Origin: Mesorhizobium muleiense
GTDB taxonomy: Bacteria > Pseudomonadota > Alphaproteobacteria > Rhizobiales > Rhizobiaceae
Direction: 5' to 3'
Length of the DNA stretch: 64,000 nucleotides
NCBI RefSeq assembly: GCF_900099905.1
Contig: NZ_FNEE01000002.1
Coordinates: 372,001 to 436,000 of the forward strand
The notes under the pieces are model-generated. The model was not told the DNA's origin, ran no database searches, and worked only from the letters and a program-made list of their open reading frames with translations. The translations under genes and the position numbers were made by a program. Shown here one piece after another: positions 1-8,352 of this stretch (its first letter is position 1; every line of letters begins with the position of its first letter).

Positions 1-1065
1 GGCAACTTCTTCCCCGTTCTGCAGCCCCGACAGGACCCGGACACGAGCAGCCCCGGCGGGCCGGGCTTCGAGCCCGACCGGTCTCAGCGAGATTGTGAGT
101 TTGGCCCGATCGATCACCCAGACATGGTCGGCGCCATCCCGCTCAAGGATTGCGGAGGCCGGCAGCACGATCGCGCGGGTCGTCGCTTCGCTTGCCGCCG
201 TCGCCGTGACGACGGAGCCGAGACGGAAAACCTCGGGTGCCTCGTTCAAGGCGATCTTCAACCTGTGGGTGCGGGTATTGGCGTCGGCTTCCGGGCCGAT
301 CTCTCGCAGAACGCCCGCCGTCCGAACCGTGTCGTCTAGCTGAAGAGCGATGTCGAAGCGCGTCCCAGGCCGTAGTGAACCGATCTGGGCTTCGGGCACA
401 TCGACCACAACATCACGCCGATCCAGGCCGGCTAACCTCAGGACCGTCTGACCGGCCGTGACCGTCTGCCCGACCTGGACCGAAGTGGCGGTCACCACGC
501 CGTCGAATTCGGCTTTCAACCGCGAATATCCAAGCTGCTCGCGTGCCTTGTCGAGACGAGCCTGCGCCTGTCCCACATCCGCCTCGGCCGACTTGAGGCC
601 CTGCTCCGCAACTTCGGAATCGGCAACGCTGCCGGTATTTGCAGACGCGAGATTGCGCTTGCGCTTTTCGGTGGCTGTGGCGTTCTCGAGCTGCGCCTCG
701 GCATTGCGCAGATCAGCCTCTGCACTCGTAACGGCAAGCTGCAGCGCCAGAGGATCGAGCTCGGCCACAACATCGCCCCTGTGCACCAGATCGCCGACCT
801 CGACGCTGCGCGATATGACGCGGCCCAATGCCCGGAATGCCAGATCTGTTTCAACCCGCGCCCGCACGACGCCGGCGAAACCCAAAACAGCGGGCTGCTC
901 CGGTTTCGCCGTGACGACGTTGACCGGTCGTGGCGGGGCCGCTTTCGCGGCTGGGCTTTGGTCGCAGCCCGAAAGAAGCAACAGCACCAGAACGGCCTGA
1001 AGCAAGACAAGGATCGTTATCACCTGAACGAACCGGCTTGAGATGCGTGAACGGAAGCTGGTCAT
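1..1065 (-). CDS. RND efflux periplasmic adaptor (HlyD/MFP family), 3' end outside window
   Basis: The frame stays open for 355 codons from the ATG at 1065-1063 to the window edge, so the C-terminus is missing. It begins with a lipoprotein signal ending in the lipobox LLSGC near residue 32. Then come the adaptor features: a biotinyl-lipoyl-like half (VEVGDLVHRGDVVAELDP), an Ala/Glu-rich helical hairpin, the second lipoyl half (FDGVVTATSVQVGQTV) and a beta-barrel region. Such proteins bridge an inner-membrane RND pump to an outer-membrane channel. The start lies one base after the stop of the upstream adaptor gene, so the two are translationally linked. The pump gene is expected just beyond base 1. 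Substrate cannot be told. Confidence 0.9.
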   Translation of the reverse strand, partial: MTSFRSRISSRFVQVITILVLLQAVLVLLLLSGCDQSPAAKAAPPRPVNVVTAKPEQPAVLGFAGVVRARVETDLAFRALGRVISRSVEVGDLVHRGDVVAELDPLALQLAVTSAEADLRNAEAQLENATATEKRKRNLASANTGSVADSEVAEQGLKSAEADVGQAQARLDKAREQLGYSRLKAEFDGVVTATSVQVGQTVTAGQTVLRLAGLDRRDVVVDVPEAQIGSLRPGTRFDIALQLDDTVRTAGVLREIGPEADANTRTHRLKIALNEAPEVFRLGSVVTATAASEATTRAIVLPASAILERDGADHVWVIDRAKLTISLRPVGLEARPAGAARVRVLSGLQNGEEVA

Positions 1066-1066
1066 G

Positions 1067-2143
1067 TCACTTCTCCTGCCAGGCCACAGCCTGGCCTTGC
1101 CTCAGAAATTTTCCGCCGTCGGTGACGATCAGATCTTTTGGCGCAATCCCACCGGTCACGATGAAATCGGCTGTTCGATAGCGGTCGACCGCGACCTTGC
1201 GAAGCGAGACCGATTTGCTTGCCGCGTCGATGACCCATACGGCCGGCTCACCCCCGGCGGAGGCCATGGCGCTCCACGGCAGGATCACACCTTCACGAGA
1301 CGGTGAATGGAATTCACCCACCACCGACGTTCCGAGCGACCATTGCGCCTCTTGCGGCAGCGCCACCTTGACGCGGATGGTCCCGGTGCTCGTATCGATG
1401 ACTGGAGAGACTTCCCGGATTTTGCCCCGTGCCGTGCGCGCCCGATCACCCACCGGAGCAACCTCGACTTCACTCGTCGGTCGGCCTGGGAGGAAGAAGG
1501 CTTCGAACACCTCGAAAGAAGCGTCCCGCGGGCCATCGCGCGCAAGCGCCAGCGCCGGCTGCGCCGCAGAGACCACCTGGCCTGCTTCGACGCTGCGCGA
1601 GGTGATGACGCCATCTGCGTCGGCTTTGAGCTCCGTATGGGAAAGCGCATCCAGCGCCGTCGCTAAACTCGCCTGGGCGACCTCCAGAGAGCCCTGCGCT
1701 GTCGTCAGCGCCTCTCGCGCCGCATCATAGGTCGACTGAGCGATCGCTCGCGATTTCAGCAATGTCTTGTAGCGTTCGAAGGCAAGCGCCTTCTGCTTGA
1801 CGGTTGCTTGTGCCGACCGCAGGCCCGCCCGGGCGGAATCGACATCGGCGCGTTGCTCGGTGTCGTCGATGCGCATCAGGACGTCGCCCGCACGCACCCG
1901 TGATCCGACATCGACGCGGCGTTCTCTCACCCGGCCGCCGGTCCGGAAAGACAACTCGGATTGAACCCGGGCCTTCACTTCCCCGGTGACCGCGGCGCCC
2001 GGCTGGTATTGAGCCAGCGAGGCGGCAATTGCTTGCACCGGCTGCGGTGCCGTTTGGCTTGAGGTATGGTCTTCGCAGCCGACCAGGGCGGCACAGGCGA
2101 GACCCAGAATGAGTGCGCGAAATGTGTTCATTGCTCCAGGCAC
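1067..2143 (-). CDS. RND efflux periplasmic adaptor (HlyD/MFP family)
   Basis: A 358-residue membrane fusion protein. The N-terminus is a lipoprotein signal with lipobox LVGC at about residue 23; a start four codons in (MNTF, 2131) is equally possible. A lipoyl half (VDVGSRVRAGDVLMRIDD), a coiled-coil hairpin with many Ala and Gln, a second lipoyl half (DGVITSRSVEAGQVV) and the C-terminal beta domain follow in the usual order. It is the first gene of an operon with a second adaptor, and the pair presumably works with one pump located outside the window. It is divergent from a TetR regulator, and an operator-like palindrome sits 36 bp upstream of its start. Confidence 0.92.
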   Translation of the reverse strand: MPGAMNTFRALILGLACAALVGCEDHTSSQTAPQPVQAIAASLAQYQPGAAVTGEVKARVQSELSFRTGGRVRERRVDVGSRVRAGDVLMRIDDTEQRADVDSARAGLRSAQATVKQKALAFERYKTLLKSRAIAQSTYDAAREALTTAQGSLEVAQASLATALDALSHTELKADADGVITSRSVEAGQVVSAAQPALALARDGPRDASFEVFEAFFLPGRPTSEVEVAPVGDRARTARGKIREVSPVIDTSTGTIRVKVALPQEAQWSLGTSVVGEFHSPSREGVILPWSAMASAGGEPAVWVIDAASKSVSLRKVAVDRYRTADFIVTGGIAPKDLIVTDGGKFLRQGQAVAWQEK

Positions 2144-2178
2144 CGTTGCATCAGAGGAAACGGTGGGCTAGATATCGC

Positions 2179-2196
2179 TGACTGACGAGTTAGTCA
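2179..2196. promoter_or_regulatory. TetR-type operator between adaptor operon and regulator
   Basis: The 18-bp TGACTGACGAGTTAGTCA forms an inverted repeat with 8-bp arms matching at 7 of 8 positions around a 2-bp centre. It lies in the 95-bp divergent gap, 36 bp before the adaptor gene and 42 bp before the TetR gene. Sites built on TGACT/AGTCA arms are common for TetR regulators of rhizobial RND pumps. Likely role: the regulator represses both itself and the pump operon. Binding is inferred. Confidence 0.75.
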
Positions 2197-2238
2197 ATGG
2201 ATGTTTTGGCCAAAGTCGTGTGAGCAGTTCGACGAAGG

Positions 2239-2871
2239 ATGTCAGCTATGGAAAAGAAACTTTCTCGAGCAGAACAGAAAGCGAGGCGCCCGCACGAGAT
2301 CCTCGATGCGGCGTTCGAGGAGTTTGTCGAAAAGGGATATGCAGCCACGCGCGTCGAAGACGTCGCCGCGCGCCTGGGCGTCACAAAAGGCACGGTCTAT
2401 CTGTATTTTCCGACGAAGGACGCTTTGTTCGAGGCAACGATGGGACATGTCTCGGCGCCGTTCCAAGACGTCAGAGCTTCCATCGATGCGCTGCGAGGCT
2501 CTCAATCCGACCGTTTGCGCCAATTGCTTGTCCTGGGATACGACAAACTCGCCGGCGACAGGAAGACGAGGGAGTTGTTGCGCCTCCAATTGGCTGAGGG
2601 ATCACGCTTCCCCAACATCATCGACCGGCATTATGGCGCGTTTATCGCACCCCTGCTCGACGCAGTTCGCGCGTTTATCGAGCAAGGCGTGGCTTCGGGC
2701 GAGTTTCACCAGAGCGCCGCTGCAAATACGCCGGAAGTGGTGATCAGCTCGGCCGTTCACCTCACGATCTGGAAACTGATCTTCGCCGACAGAAATCCTA
2801 TCGATGAGGCCGCCTTTATCGAGGCGCATATCGATCTCGTCCTCAACGGCTTGTTGGCACACCCCCGATGA
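2239..2871 (+). CDS. TetR/AcrR family transcriptional regulator
   Basis: A 210-residue protein with an N-terminal TetR helix-turn-helix at residues 20-65, with recognition-helix text VEDVAARLGVTKGTVYLYF followed by the typical KDALFEA. The C-terminal part is the variable ligand-binding all-helical domain. The ATG at 2248 (MEKK) has GAAGG nine bases upstream and may be the true start; the ATG at 2239 touches that ribosome site. It is divergent from two efflux adaptor genes and most likely represses them until an inducer binds. The ligand is unknown. Confidence 0.93.
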   Translation: MSAMEKKLSRAEQKARRPHEILDAAFEEFVEKGYAATRVEDVAARLGVTKGTVYLYFPTKDALFEATMGHVSAPFQDVRASIDALRGSQSDRLRQLLVLGYDKLAGDRKTRELLRLQLAEGSRFPNIIDRHYGAFIAPLLDAVRAFIEQGVASGEFHQSAAANTPEVVISSAVHLTIWKLIFADRNPIDEAAFIEAHIDLVLNGLLAHPR

Positions 2872-2969
2872 GGCGACGGTAAGCTGGCGCTAACGCGTCG
2901 CACAAAAGCATGTCCTCGTGGCGAGGGTGCGCAGCGGTTTTGCGATAGCGGCGCTGGCCCGCCCTTGGA

Positions 2970-4781
2970 CTAAACGAACAAGTCGACTTTCTGGAACGTC
3001 GTCACATCGATCAGGCCGACATCGGAAATCCTCAGTTCCGGGATGACGACCAGCGCCAGCAGCGAGTGCTGCATATAGGCGTTGTTCAGCGAACAGCCCA
3101 TCTGGCGCATTGCCTCGGTCAGCTTGTCGGCCTTGGCGGCGACGATTTCGGCGCGCTCGTCCGACATCAGGCCGGCGATCGGCATTTCGACCAGCGCCAG
3201 TTCCTTGCCCCTGGAGAACAGCACGACGCCGCCGCCGACCTCGCCCAGCCGGTTGACCGCCAATGCCATGTCCTGCTTGGAGGTGCCGACGACGATGATG
3301 TGGTGCGCATCATGCGCCACGCTTGAGGCCATGGCGCAGTCGCTCATATAGCCGAAGCCGGAGACGAAGGCATTGGTGACGCCGCCCGTGCCGCGGTGGC
3401 GCTCGACCAGCGCGATCTGGCAGACGTCGTTGCGGCGGTCCATGGCGACCAGCCCGTCCTCCACCGGAAGGTCGGCCTCGAGCGCCCGCGTCGGCGCCTG
3501 GTTTTCGATCACACCGATGACCCGCACCCGAACCTCGTTGGCGCCGATGGGCGCGATGATGTTGAAATCCTCCGATTTGAGCTTCTTGCCGAGCTTGACG
3601 GTGTTCTTTGCCGTCTTCGGATAGTCATAGGCCGGAATGTCGATGTCGAGCTTGCCGCCCTTGGCCAGCCTGACGCCGCGGCCATAGACCTCGTCGATGG
3701 TCATTGCGGCCAGATCGGAAACGATCAGCAGATCGGCGAGCCGCCCCGGCGCGATCGAACCCAACTCGCGCTCCAGCCTGAAATGCTGGGCGGTGTTGAG
3801 CGTCGCCATCTGGATCGCGGTCACCGGCTTCACCCCCTGGCTGATGGTGTGGCGGACCACCCGGTCCATATGGCCTTCATGGACGAGCGTCCCGGAATGG
3901 CTGTCGTCGGTGCACAGGATGAAGTTGCGCGGATCGAGCCCGCTCTCCGTCACCGCCTTGATCTGCGAGGCGACGTCGTACCATGCCGAGCCCAGCCTCA
4001 GCATTGCCTTCATGCCCTGGCGGACGCGAGCGATGGCGTCCTCGGCGCGCGTGCCTTCGTGGTCGTCCTCGGGGCCGCCGGCAACATAGCCGTGGAACGG
4101 CAGGCCGAGATCGCGCGAGGCATAATGGCCGCCGACGGTCTTGCCCGCCCTCACCGTCGCGGCGATCTCGCCGGCCATCACCGGATCGTTGGCAGCGACA
4201 CCGGGAAAGTTCATCACCTCGCCAAGTCCGACGATGTTTTCCCAGCCCATCGCCTCGGTGACATCGGCGACCGTCAGCTCGGCGCCGGCATGCTCCAGCC
4301 CAGGTGCGGAAGGCACGCAGGACGGCATCTGCACAAGCACGTTGATCGGCATGGCGACGGCCTCGTCATGCATCAGCCGCACACCCGGCAGGCCGAGCAC
4401 ATTGGCGATCTCGTGCGGGTCGATGAACATCGAGGTGGTGCCATGCGGGATGACCGCGCGGCAAAACTCCGTCACCGTCACCATGCCGCTCTCGACATGC
4501 ATGTGCGCGTCGCAAAGGCCCGGCACCAGATAGCGCCCGCCGGCGTCGACCACCTTGGTGCCCTGGCCGATGGCATGGCCGGCATTCGGCCCGCAATAGG
4601 CGAAACGGCCTCCGGCAATGGCAATGTCGGTGCCGGCGATGATCTCGCCGGAATGAACGTTGACCCAGCGCCCGTTGCGGATGACGAGATCGGCCGGCCT
4701 CCTGCCCATCGCGACGTCGACCAGATGCGTCGCCGCCTCAGCCCAGGGTTTTGGTTTCGTCGAGCGCGCGGCCTTCGCCAT
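2970..4781 (-). CDS. ade: Adenine deaminase
   Basis: A 603-residue amidohydrolase of the Ade family, converting adenine to hypoxanthine and ammonia in purine salvage. Metal-site motifs are intact: PGLCDAHMHVES (87-98), PHGTT (112-116) and DPHEIANV (121-128). A C-terminal adenine deaminase domain follows, with the run NAYMQHSLLALVVIP close to the end. Length is typical of the family (about 570-600). AGGAG precedes the ATG. It stands alone between the TetR gene and a repeat-filled gap. It fits with the xanthine phosphoribosyltransferase at 16125 as part of base salvage. Confidence 0.95.
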   Translation of the reverse strand: MAKAARSTKPKPWAEAATHLVDVAMGRRPADLVIRNGRWVNVHSGEIIAGTDIAIAGGRFAYCGPNAGHAIGQGTKVVDAGGRYLVPGLCDAHMHVESGMVTVTEFCRAVIPHGTTSMFIDPHEIANVLGLPGVRLMHDEAVAMPINVLVQMPSCVPSAPGLEHAGAELTVADVTEAMGWENIVGLGEVMNFPGVAANDPVMAGEIAATVRAGKTVGGHYASRDLGLPFHGYVAGGPEDDHEGTRAEDAIARVRQGMKAMLRLGSAWYDVASQIKAVTESGLDPRNFILCTDDSHSGTLVHEGHMDRVVRHTISQGVKPVTAIQMATLNTAQHFRLERELGSIAPGRLADLLIVSDLAAMTIDEVYGRGVRLAKGGKLDIDIPAYDYPKTAKNTVKLGKKLKSEDFNIIAPIGANEVRVRVIGVIENQAPTRALEADLPVEDGLVAMDRRNDVCQIALVERHRGTGGVTNAFVSGFGYMSDCAMASSVAHDAHHIIVVGTSKQDMALAVNRLGEVGGGVVLFSRGKELALVEMPIAGLMSDERAEIVAAKADKLTEAMRQMGCSLNNAYMQHSLLALVVIPELRISDVGLIDVTTFQKVDLFV

Positions 4782-4952
4782 GAGGAGACTCCTGTTTTCC
4801 CGACTGTGCCAAGCCGCGCGGATTTTGACCAGCGGGGAACTTGTGGGTCGTGTGCGGCTACGCCTGAAATAAAACCCGCCTCGAATGCGGGTCGTTTGGG
4901 CCGCGCCTTATCGTTCCTGCGCTGGTGATTGGCGAAATCCGAAGCGACATCC

Positions 4953-5141
4953 GATCTCCCCCCTTGCGGGGGAGATGTCCGGCAGGACAGAGGGGGGTGG
5001 GAAGGATCGCGGCCTATACCAGCTTGGGTTCCTCTCCCCACGAAGCGGTGGGCGAGGCAGCTTAGGCTTAGGTCTTGAGAAGTCGGAGGGACAGCACCCC
5101 CCTCTGCCTTGCCAGGCATCTCCCCCGCAAGGGGGGAGATC
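4953..5141. repeat. Composite inverted repeat (rhizobial intergenic palindrome, type A)
   Basis: Two arms of about 46 bp, at 4953-4998 and 5096-5141, are inverted copies of each other and enclose a spacer of about 100 bp. Each arm holds a short hairpin (CTCCCCCTTGCGGGGGAG-like) and a CCCCCTCTG run at one end. The same arm sequence recurs at 34652-34810 and, collapsed, at 6013-6048. It sits in the 4782-5310 gap upstream of ade, where no gene is supported. Confidence 0.85.
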
Positions 5142-5310
5142 GACAGCTTCGCCGACGGCGCCTACTCCGGAGGGTCGGGGCAACGAGAGGTGAAGACCGA
5201 GCAGCAGCACACGATGCCATCCACAACAAAATGCCTCAACGGAAGGCGATTCCGTTAGCGGATCTTTCTTTGAATTGACGTTCGGGAGTTTCGATCAGAC
5301 AAGGCGGCCG

Positions 5311-5490
5311 TCAAGTATCGCCCCTCAGTTCCCTGTCGCGGCAGTTGAGAAGCTCGACCAGATCGTCGGCCTCTTCGATCGGCATGTCGATCAACGGGAC
5401 GCCGACCTCGACAACCGGCAGTCCCGTGAACACATCGATGATGTCCCAGGTGCCTTCAGGTGTCTTCTCAGTGTCGTAGCGTTGAGTCAT
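5311..5490 (-). CDS. Small acidic hypothetical protein (59 aa)
   Basis: An ATG-to-TGA frame of 60 codons with good coding character: an acidic protein reading PLIDMPIEEADDLVELLN in its second half, with no low-complexity or repeat content. It lies 53 bp downstream of another small frame (5544-5753) on the same strand, so the two may be a small operon. No strong ribosome site is visible before the ATG. Family not recognised and function unknown. Confidence 0.5.
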   Translation of the reverse strand: MTQRYDTEKTPEGTWDIIDVFTGLPVVEVGVPLIDMPIEEADDLVELLNCRDRELRGDT

Positions 5491-5543
5491 GGAGTGCAGG
5501 AGGAGATTAGCGGGTGCAGGAGAAGATTGGCGCGTTTTCTCGG

Positions 5544-5753
5544 TTATCGCTCGTTTGGGCTCCGGGAATGCGAAAACAGTTCCCGTCCGGCCTGATCAAG
5601 CGCCTCAAGCAATGGGACAAAGGTGCTGGGCAGTCGTGGGTCGACGGCAAGATTCAGCACGCCGTGCAGGTGCCGGCGATAGTCTTCAGAACGCAGCAAT
5701 TGCCGTACCGCGTTGGCAACAGACTTCCCTTGTCCTGCGTCAAACTCTGCCAT
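5544..5753 (-). CDS. Small hypothetical protein (69 aa)
   Basis: A 69-residue frame with balanced composition (SVANAVRQLLRSEDYRRHL, then LPSTFVPLLEALDQAGREL). The segment PSTFVPLLEALD faintly recalls the PDRFLDLLNQLD core of NepR anti-sigma factors, but it is too short and weak to assign. It is upstream of the 59-residue frame at 5311-5490 in the same direction, within a gap otherwise full of repeats. It is probably a real gene of unknown function. Confidence 0.45.
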   Translation of the reverse strand: MAEFDAGQGKSVANAVRQLLRSEDYRRHLHGVLNLAVDPRLPSTFVPLLEALDQAGRELFSHSRSPNER

Positions 5754-6012
5754 GTCAGGGGTTCCAGTAGCTTTAGCCCGAAACTCAGCCGTTGCGAAAT
5801 GGTTCCGGGATGATTTTGATCAAGTTTGAATCAGTGGATGGCCCGTCGCTGCTGACCGGCCTGCAGCCGCCAATTCTCCAACGTCTGCGATTGGCCGAAA
5901 GCCGCCGCGCCTTCGTCATCCTAGCGACGCGGCGCAGACCCTGGGATCCATTCCGTGACATCCGCCGAAGAATGCAACGGCTCAGAATAAACGCGCTCCG
6001 TAGCGATCCTTC

Positions 6013-6048
6013 GCGCCCCCCTCTGTCCGGCAGGACAGAGGGGGGCGC
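6013..6048. repeat. Solo 36-bp near-perfect palindrome related to type A repeats
   Basis: Arms of 16 bp (GCGCCCCCCTCTGTCC and its complement) are separated by GGCA. The CCTCTGTCC core is the same end sequence found on the paired type A elements, so this looks like a collapsed copy that lost the inner hairpins and the spacer. It lies 122 bp before tRNA-Leu in the otherwise empty 5754-6169 gap. Confidence 0.8.
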
Positions 6049-6169
6049 CTCGCTCCGCCATCAAAAGGTTCTGCACCGCAGCAGCGCACCAAGTTTGCCC
6101 GTGCCAATCCTGCTGAGAAACCTTCGTGACACAGTGCCACGGCTGTGCCAAACAGGGCCAACTGTGCCA

Positions 6170-6258
6170 GCGAGCGTGGAGAAACTGGTAAACTCAGCAG
6201 ACTTAAAATCTGCCGCCACTACAATGGCTTACGGGTTCGATCCCCGTCGCTCGCACCA
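6170..6258 (+). tRNA. tRNA-Leu (anticodon UAA)
   Basis: Acceptor arms GCGAGCG and CGCTCGC pair fully and are followed by A and an encoded CCA. The D arm has GAG/CTC with GGT. The anticodon stem GCAGA/TCTGC encloses CTTAAAA, giving UAA. There is a long class II variable arm, and the T arm is ACGGG-TTCGATC-CCCGT. The length of 89 bases with CCA fits a leucine tRNA. It lies directly upstream of a partial second copy. Confidence 0.95.
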
Positions 6259-6266
6259 CCTCACCT

Positions 6267-6324
6267 CGGACTTAAAATCCCTCGATCTCTGATCGTACGG
6301 GTTCGATTCCCGTCGTCCGCACCA
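6267..6324 (+). pseudogene. 3' fragment of a tRNA-Leu (UAA) gene
   Basis: This stretch holds an anticodon arm (GGA-CTTAAAA-TCC), a foldable variable arm (CGATC-TCT-GATCG), a T arm (ACGGG-TTCGATT-CCCGT) and a 3' acceptor CGTCCGC with ACCA. No matching GCGGACG or D arm precedes it. It differs from the intact neighbour at many positions, so it is not a simple copy of it. It is a tRNA remnant, as expected after deletion within a tandem tRNA pair or after integration and loss of an element using a tRNA 3' end. Confidence 0.8.
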
Positions 6325-6370
6325 GCAACGCCGGCGCCACTGCGCTGGCGCATCCAGGTTCGGGCTTGGA

Positions 6371-6949
6371 TCAAACCCGGATCGGATTCAGCTTCAAATG
6401 CTGGATCAGGATGATGGTCTTGGCGTCGATAATGCTGCCGTCGTGGATGCCGGCCAGCGCCTCGTCGAGCGGCATCTCCAGGACCTCGATGTCTTCGCCT
6501 TCGTCCGATGCACCGCCGCCGTCGGAGATGCGGTCGGTCGGTGAATAGCGGGCGACGAAGAACCAAAGCCGCTCAGTCACGCTGCCAGGGCTCATATAGG
6601 GCGAAAACAGCCGCTCCACGTCCTTCAGCCGGTAGCCGAGTTCCTCTTCCGCCTCCTTGCGGATGCAGGTTTCGGGATCGTGTTCATCGAGCAGGCCGGC
6701 GCAGGCCTCGATCAGCGGCTCGCGGTGGCCGGTGGCGTAGGCCGCGTAGCGGAACTGCCGCACCAGCAGAACCGTCGAGCGCTCCGGGTCGTAAGGCAGG
6801 ATCACCGCGCCGTCGCCGCGATCGTAGGTCTGGCGGATCTGCGTCTCCCATTGCCCGTCGCGCCGGCGATAGTCGAGGACGGTCTTTTTCAGGACGGCCC
6901 AGTCGTCGGAAAGGACTTCCTCCGAACGGATGCGAATGCGATCTTCCAT
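6371..6949 (-). CDS. nudK: GDP-mannose pyrophosphatase NudK (Nudix hydrolase)
   Basis: A 192-residue protein that follows Escherichia coli NudK almost throughout: EVLSDDWAVLKK at the start, TYDRGDGAVILPYDPE, then RQFRYA, then the Nudix box at residues 85-106 with ETCIRKEAEEELGY, then YMSPGSVTE, and EDIEVLEMP near the end. It hydrolyses GDP-mannose and related nucleotide sugars with a divalent metal. The start at 6949 is chosen because homology begins there; the open frame upstream has no such support. It is divergent from the old yellow enzyme gene. Confidence 0.92.
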   Translation of the reverse strand: MEDRIRIRSEEVLSDDWAVLKKTVLDYRRRDGQWETQIRQTYDRGDGAVILPYDPERSTVLLVRQFRYAAYATGHREPLIEACAGLLDEHDPETCIRKEAEEELGYRLKDVERLFSPYMSPGSVTERLWFFVARYSPTDRISDGGGASDEGEDIEVLEMPLDEALAGIHDGSIIDAKTIILIQHLKLNPIRV

Positions 6950-7147
6950 GGTGAACTCCGTGTTGCCGGCGAGGCGTAGCGGTGATCGGGCCTTCGCGCA
7001 ATCCCGACAGCAGCTTGGCCGACGGTGCCTGCTGCGGAACGTTTGAGGTGCCCGGCAGGGGCAGACGGGCAGCGCTTCACCGCCTCGTGTATGGCGCAGG
7101 CGCAAACCATTGCCTAAATAGCGACAGCCCCTCCCCGGAGTTTCCTG

Positions 7148-8251
7148 ATGACCCCTTCCCTTTTCCAGCCGATCACGCTTGACGGCCTGACCTTTCCCAA
7201 CCGCATTGCGGTGGCGCCGATGTGCCAGTATTCCGCCGAAGACGGCTCGGCCAGCGACTGGCACCTGTATCACTGGATGAACCTGGCGATGTCCGGGGCC
7301 GGCATGGTCACCGTCGAGATGACCGACGTCGAGCGGCGCGGCCGCATCTCGCATGGCTGCCTCGGCCTTTATTCCGACGACAACGAGGCGGCCGCCCGGC
7401 GCGCGCTGGATGCGGCCAGGCGCGTTGCCGCTCCCGGCACCAGGTTCGGCACGCAGCTTGCCCATGCCGGCCGCAAGGCCTCCAACCAAAAACCTTGGGA
7501 AGGCGGCGGGCCGCTGAACGCCGATCAGGACCCGTGGCCGATCGTGTCGGCCTCGGCCATCGCCTACGACACGGGCTGGCAGGTGCCGCGGGCGCTGGAG
7601 GACGAGGAGATCCTGCAGATCATCGAACGCTTCGCCGAGGCGGCAAGGCGGGCCGAACGTGCCGGCTTCGACTTCATCGAATTGCACGCCGCGCACGGCT
7701 ATCTGATCTTCCAGTTCCTGTCGCCGCTTTCCAACCAGCGCACCGACCGCTGGGGCGGCTCGCTGCAAAACCGCATGCGTTTTGTCGTCGAGATCGCCAA
7801 GGCGGTGAGAAAGGCAGTGCCCAGGCTGATGCTCGGGGCGCGCCTGTCGGTCAAGGAATGGGTCGATGGCGGCTTCGACGTCGACGACGCAATCGAAGTG
7901 GCCAAGGCGCTGAAGGCAACGGGCGTCGCCTATCTCTGCTGCTCGAGCGGCGGCAATTCGCCCCTGCAGAAGCTGCCGGCAGGTCGCGGCTACCAGGTGC
8001 ATCTGGCGGAGGCCGTTCGTAACGGTGCCGGAATCCCGACAAGGGCCGTCGGCCTGATCGACGATCCGAAGCAGGCCGAGGCGATCGTCGCCGAGGGCCG
8101 TGCCGACATGGTGGCCCTGGCCCGCGCCTTCCTCGCCGATCCGCGCTGGGCGTGGCGCGCCGCGGCCACCTTCGGCGAAAAAATCCAGCCGGCGCCGCAG
8201 CTTGCCCGCTCGGTGACGACGATGCAGCACTGGATGAAGGCGGCCGGCTGA
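7148..8251 (+). CDS. NADH:flavin oxidoreductase, old yellow enzyme (YqjM-like class III)
   Basis: A 367-residue single-domain TIM-barrel flavoprotein. APMCQYSA (23-30) places a cysteine at 26 where YqjM-type enzymes tune FMN redox potential. The substrate-binding histidine pair is H180/H183 (ELHAAHGYL), and the FMN segment GGSLQNR is at 203-209. The family reduces activated C=C bonds of enones and maleimides with NADPH, in the cytoplasm. Length is as usual for the class. It is a lone gene, divergent from nudK. The physiological substrate is not known. Confidence 0.93.
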   Translation: MTPSLFQPITLDGLTFPNRIAVAPMCQYSAEDGSASDWHLYHWMNLAMSGAGMVTVEMTDVERRGRISHGCLGLYSDDNEAAARRALDAARRVAAPGTRFGTQLAHAGRKASNQKPWEGGGPLNADQDPWPIVSASAIAYDTGWQVPRALEDEEILQIIERFAEAARRAERAGFDFIELHAAHGYLIFQFLSPLSNQRTDRWGGSLQNRMRFVVEIAKAVRKAVPRLMLGARLSVKEWVDGGFDVDDAIEVAKALKATGVAYLCCSSGGNSPLQKLPAGRGYQVHLAEAVRNGAGIPTRAVGLIDDPKQAEAIVAEGRADMVALARAFLADPRWAWRAAATFGEKIQPAPQLARSVTTMQHWMKAAG

Positions 8252-8352
8252 CCGGCCCGATTGCAGGGCCGCCGCCGCAACGACCGTTACCCCGAGACAT
8301 TTGCGCACGCCAAGGGGCGTGCAACCAAATCGGCGGCTCCGCGTTGGCGGCG

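Noticed and set aside
3396..4928. A 510-codon frame opposite the adenine deaminase gene
   Set aside because: Composition is His/Asp/Arg-rich with no domain; ade has all motifs on the other strand.
4953..5141. CRISPR-like or tandem array in the repeat-rich gap
   Set aside because: Only two inverted arms around one spacer; no regular direct repeats with unique spacers and no cas genes.
6950..8308. A long open frame on the minus strand continuing upstream of nudK, opposite the old yellow enzyme gene
   Set aside because: It mirrors the high-GC coding strand of the flavin enzyme, has low-complexity Arg/Gly/His text and no family similarity; nudK similarity begins at the ATG at 6949.
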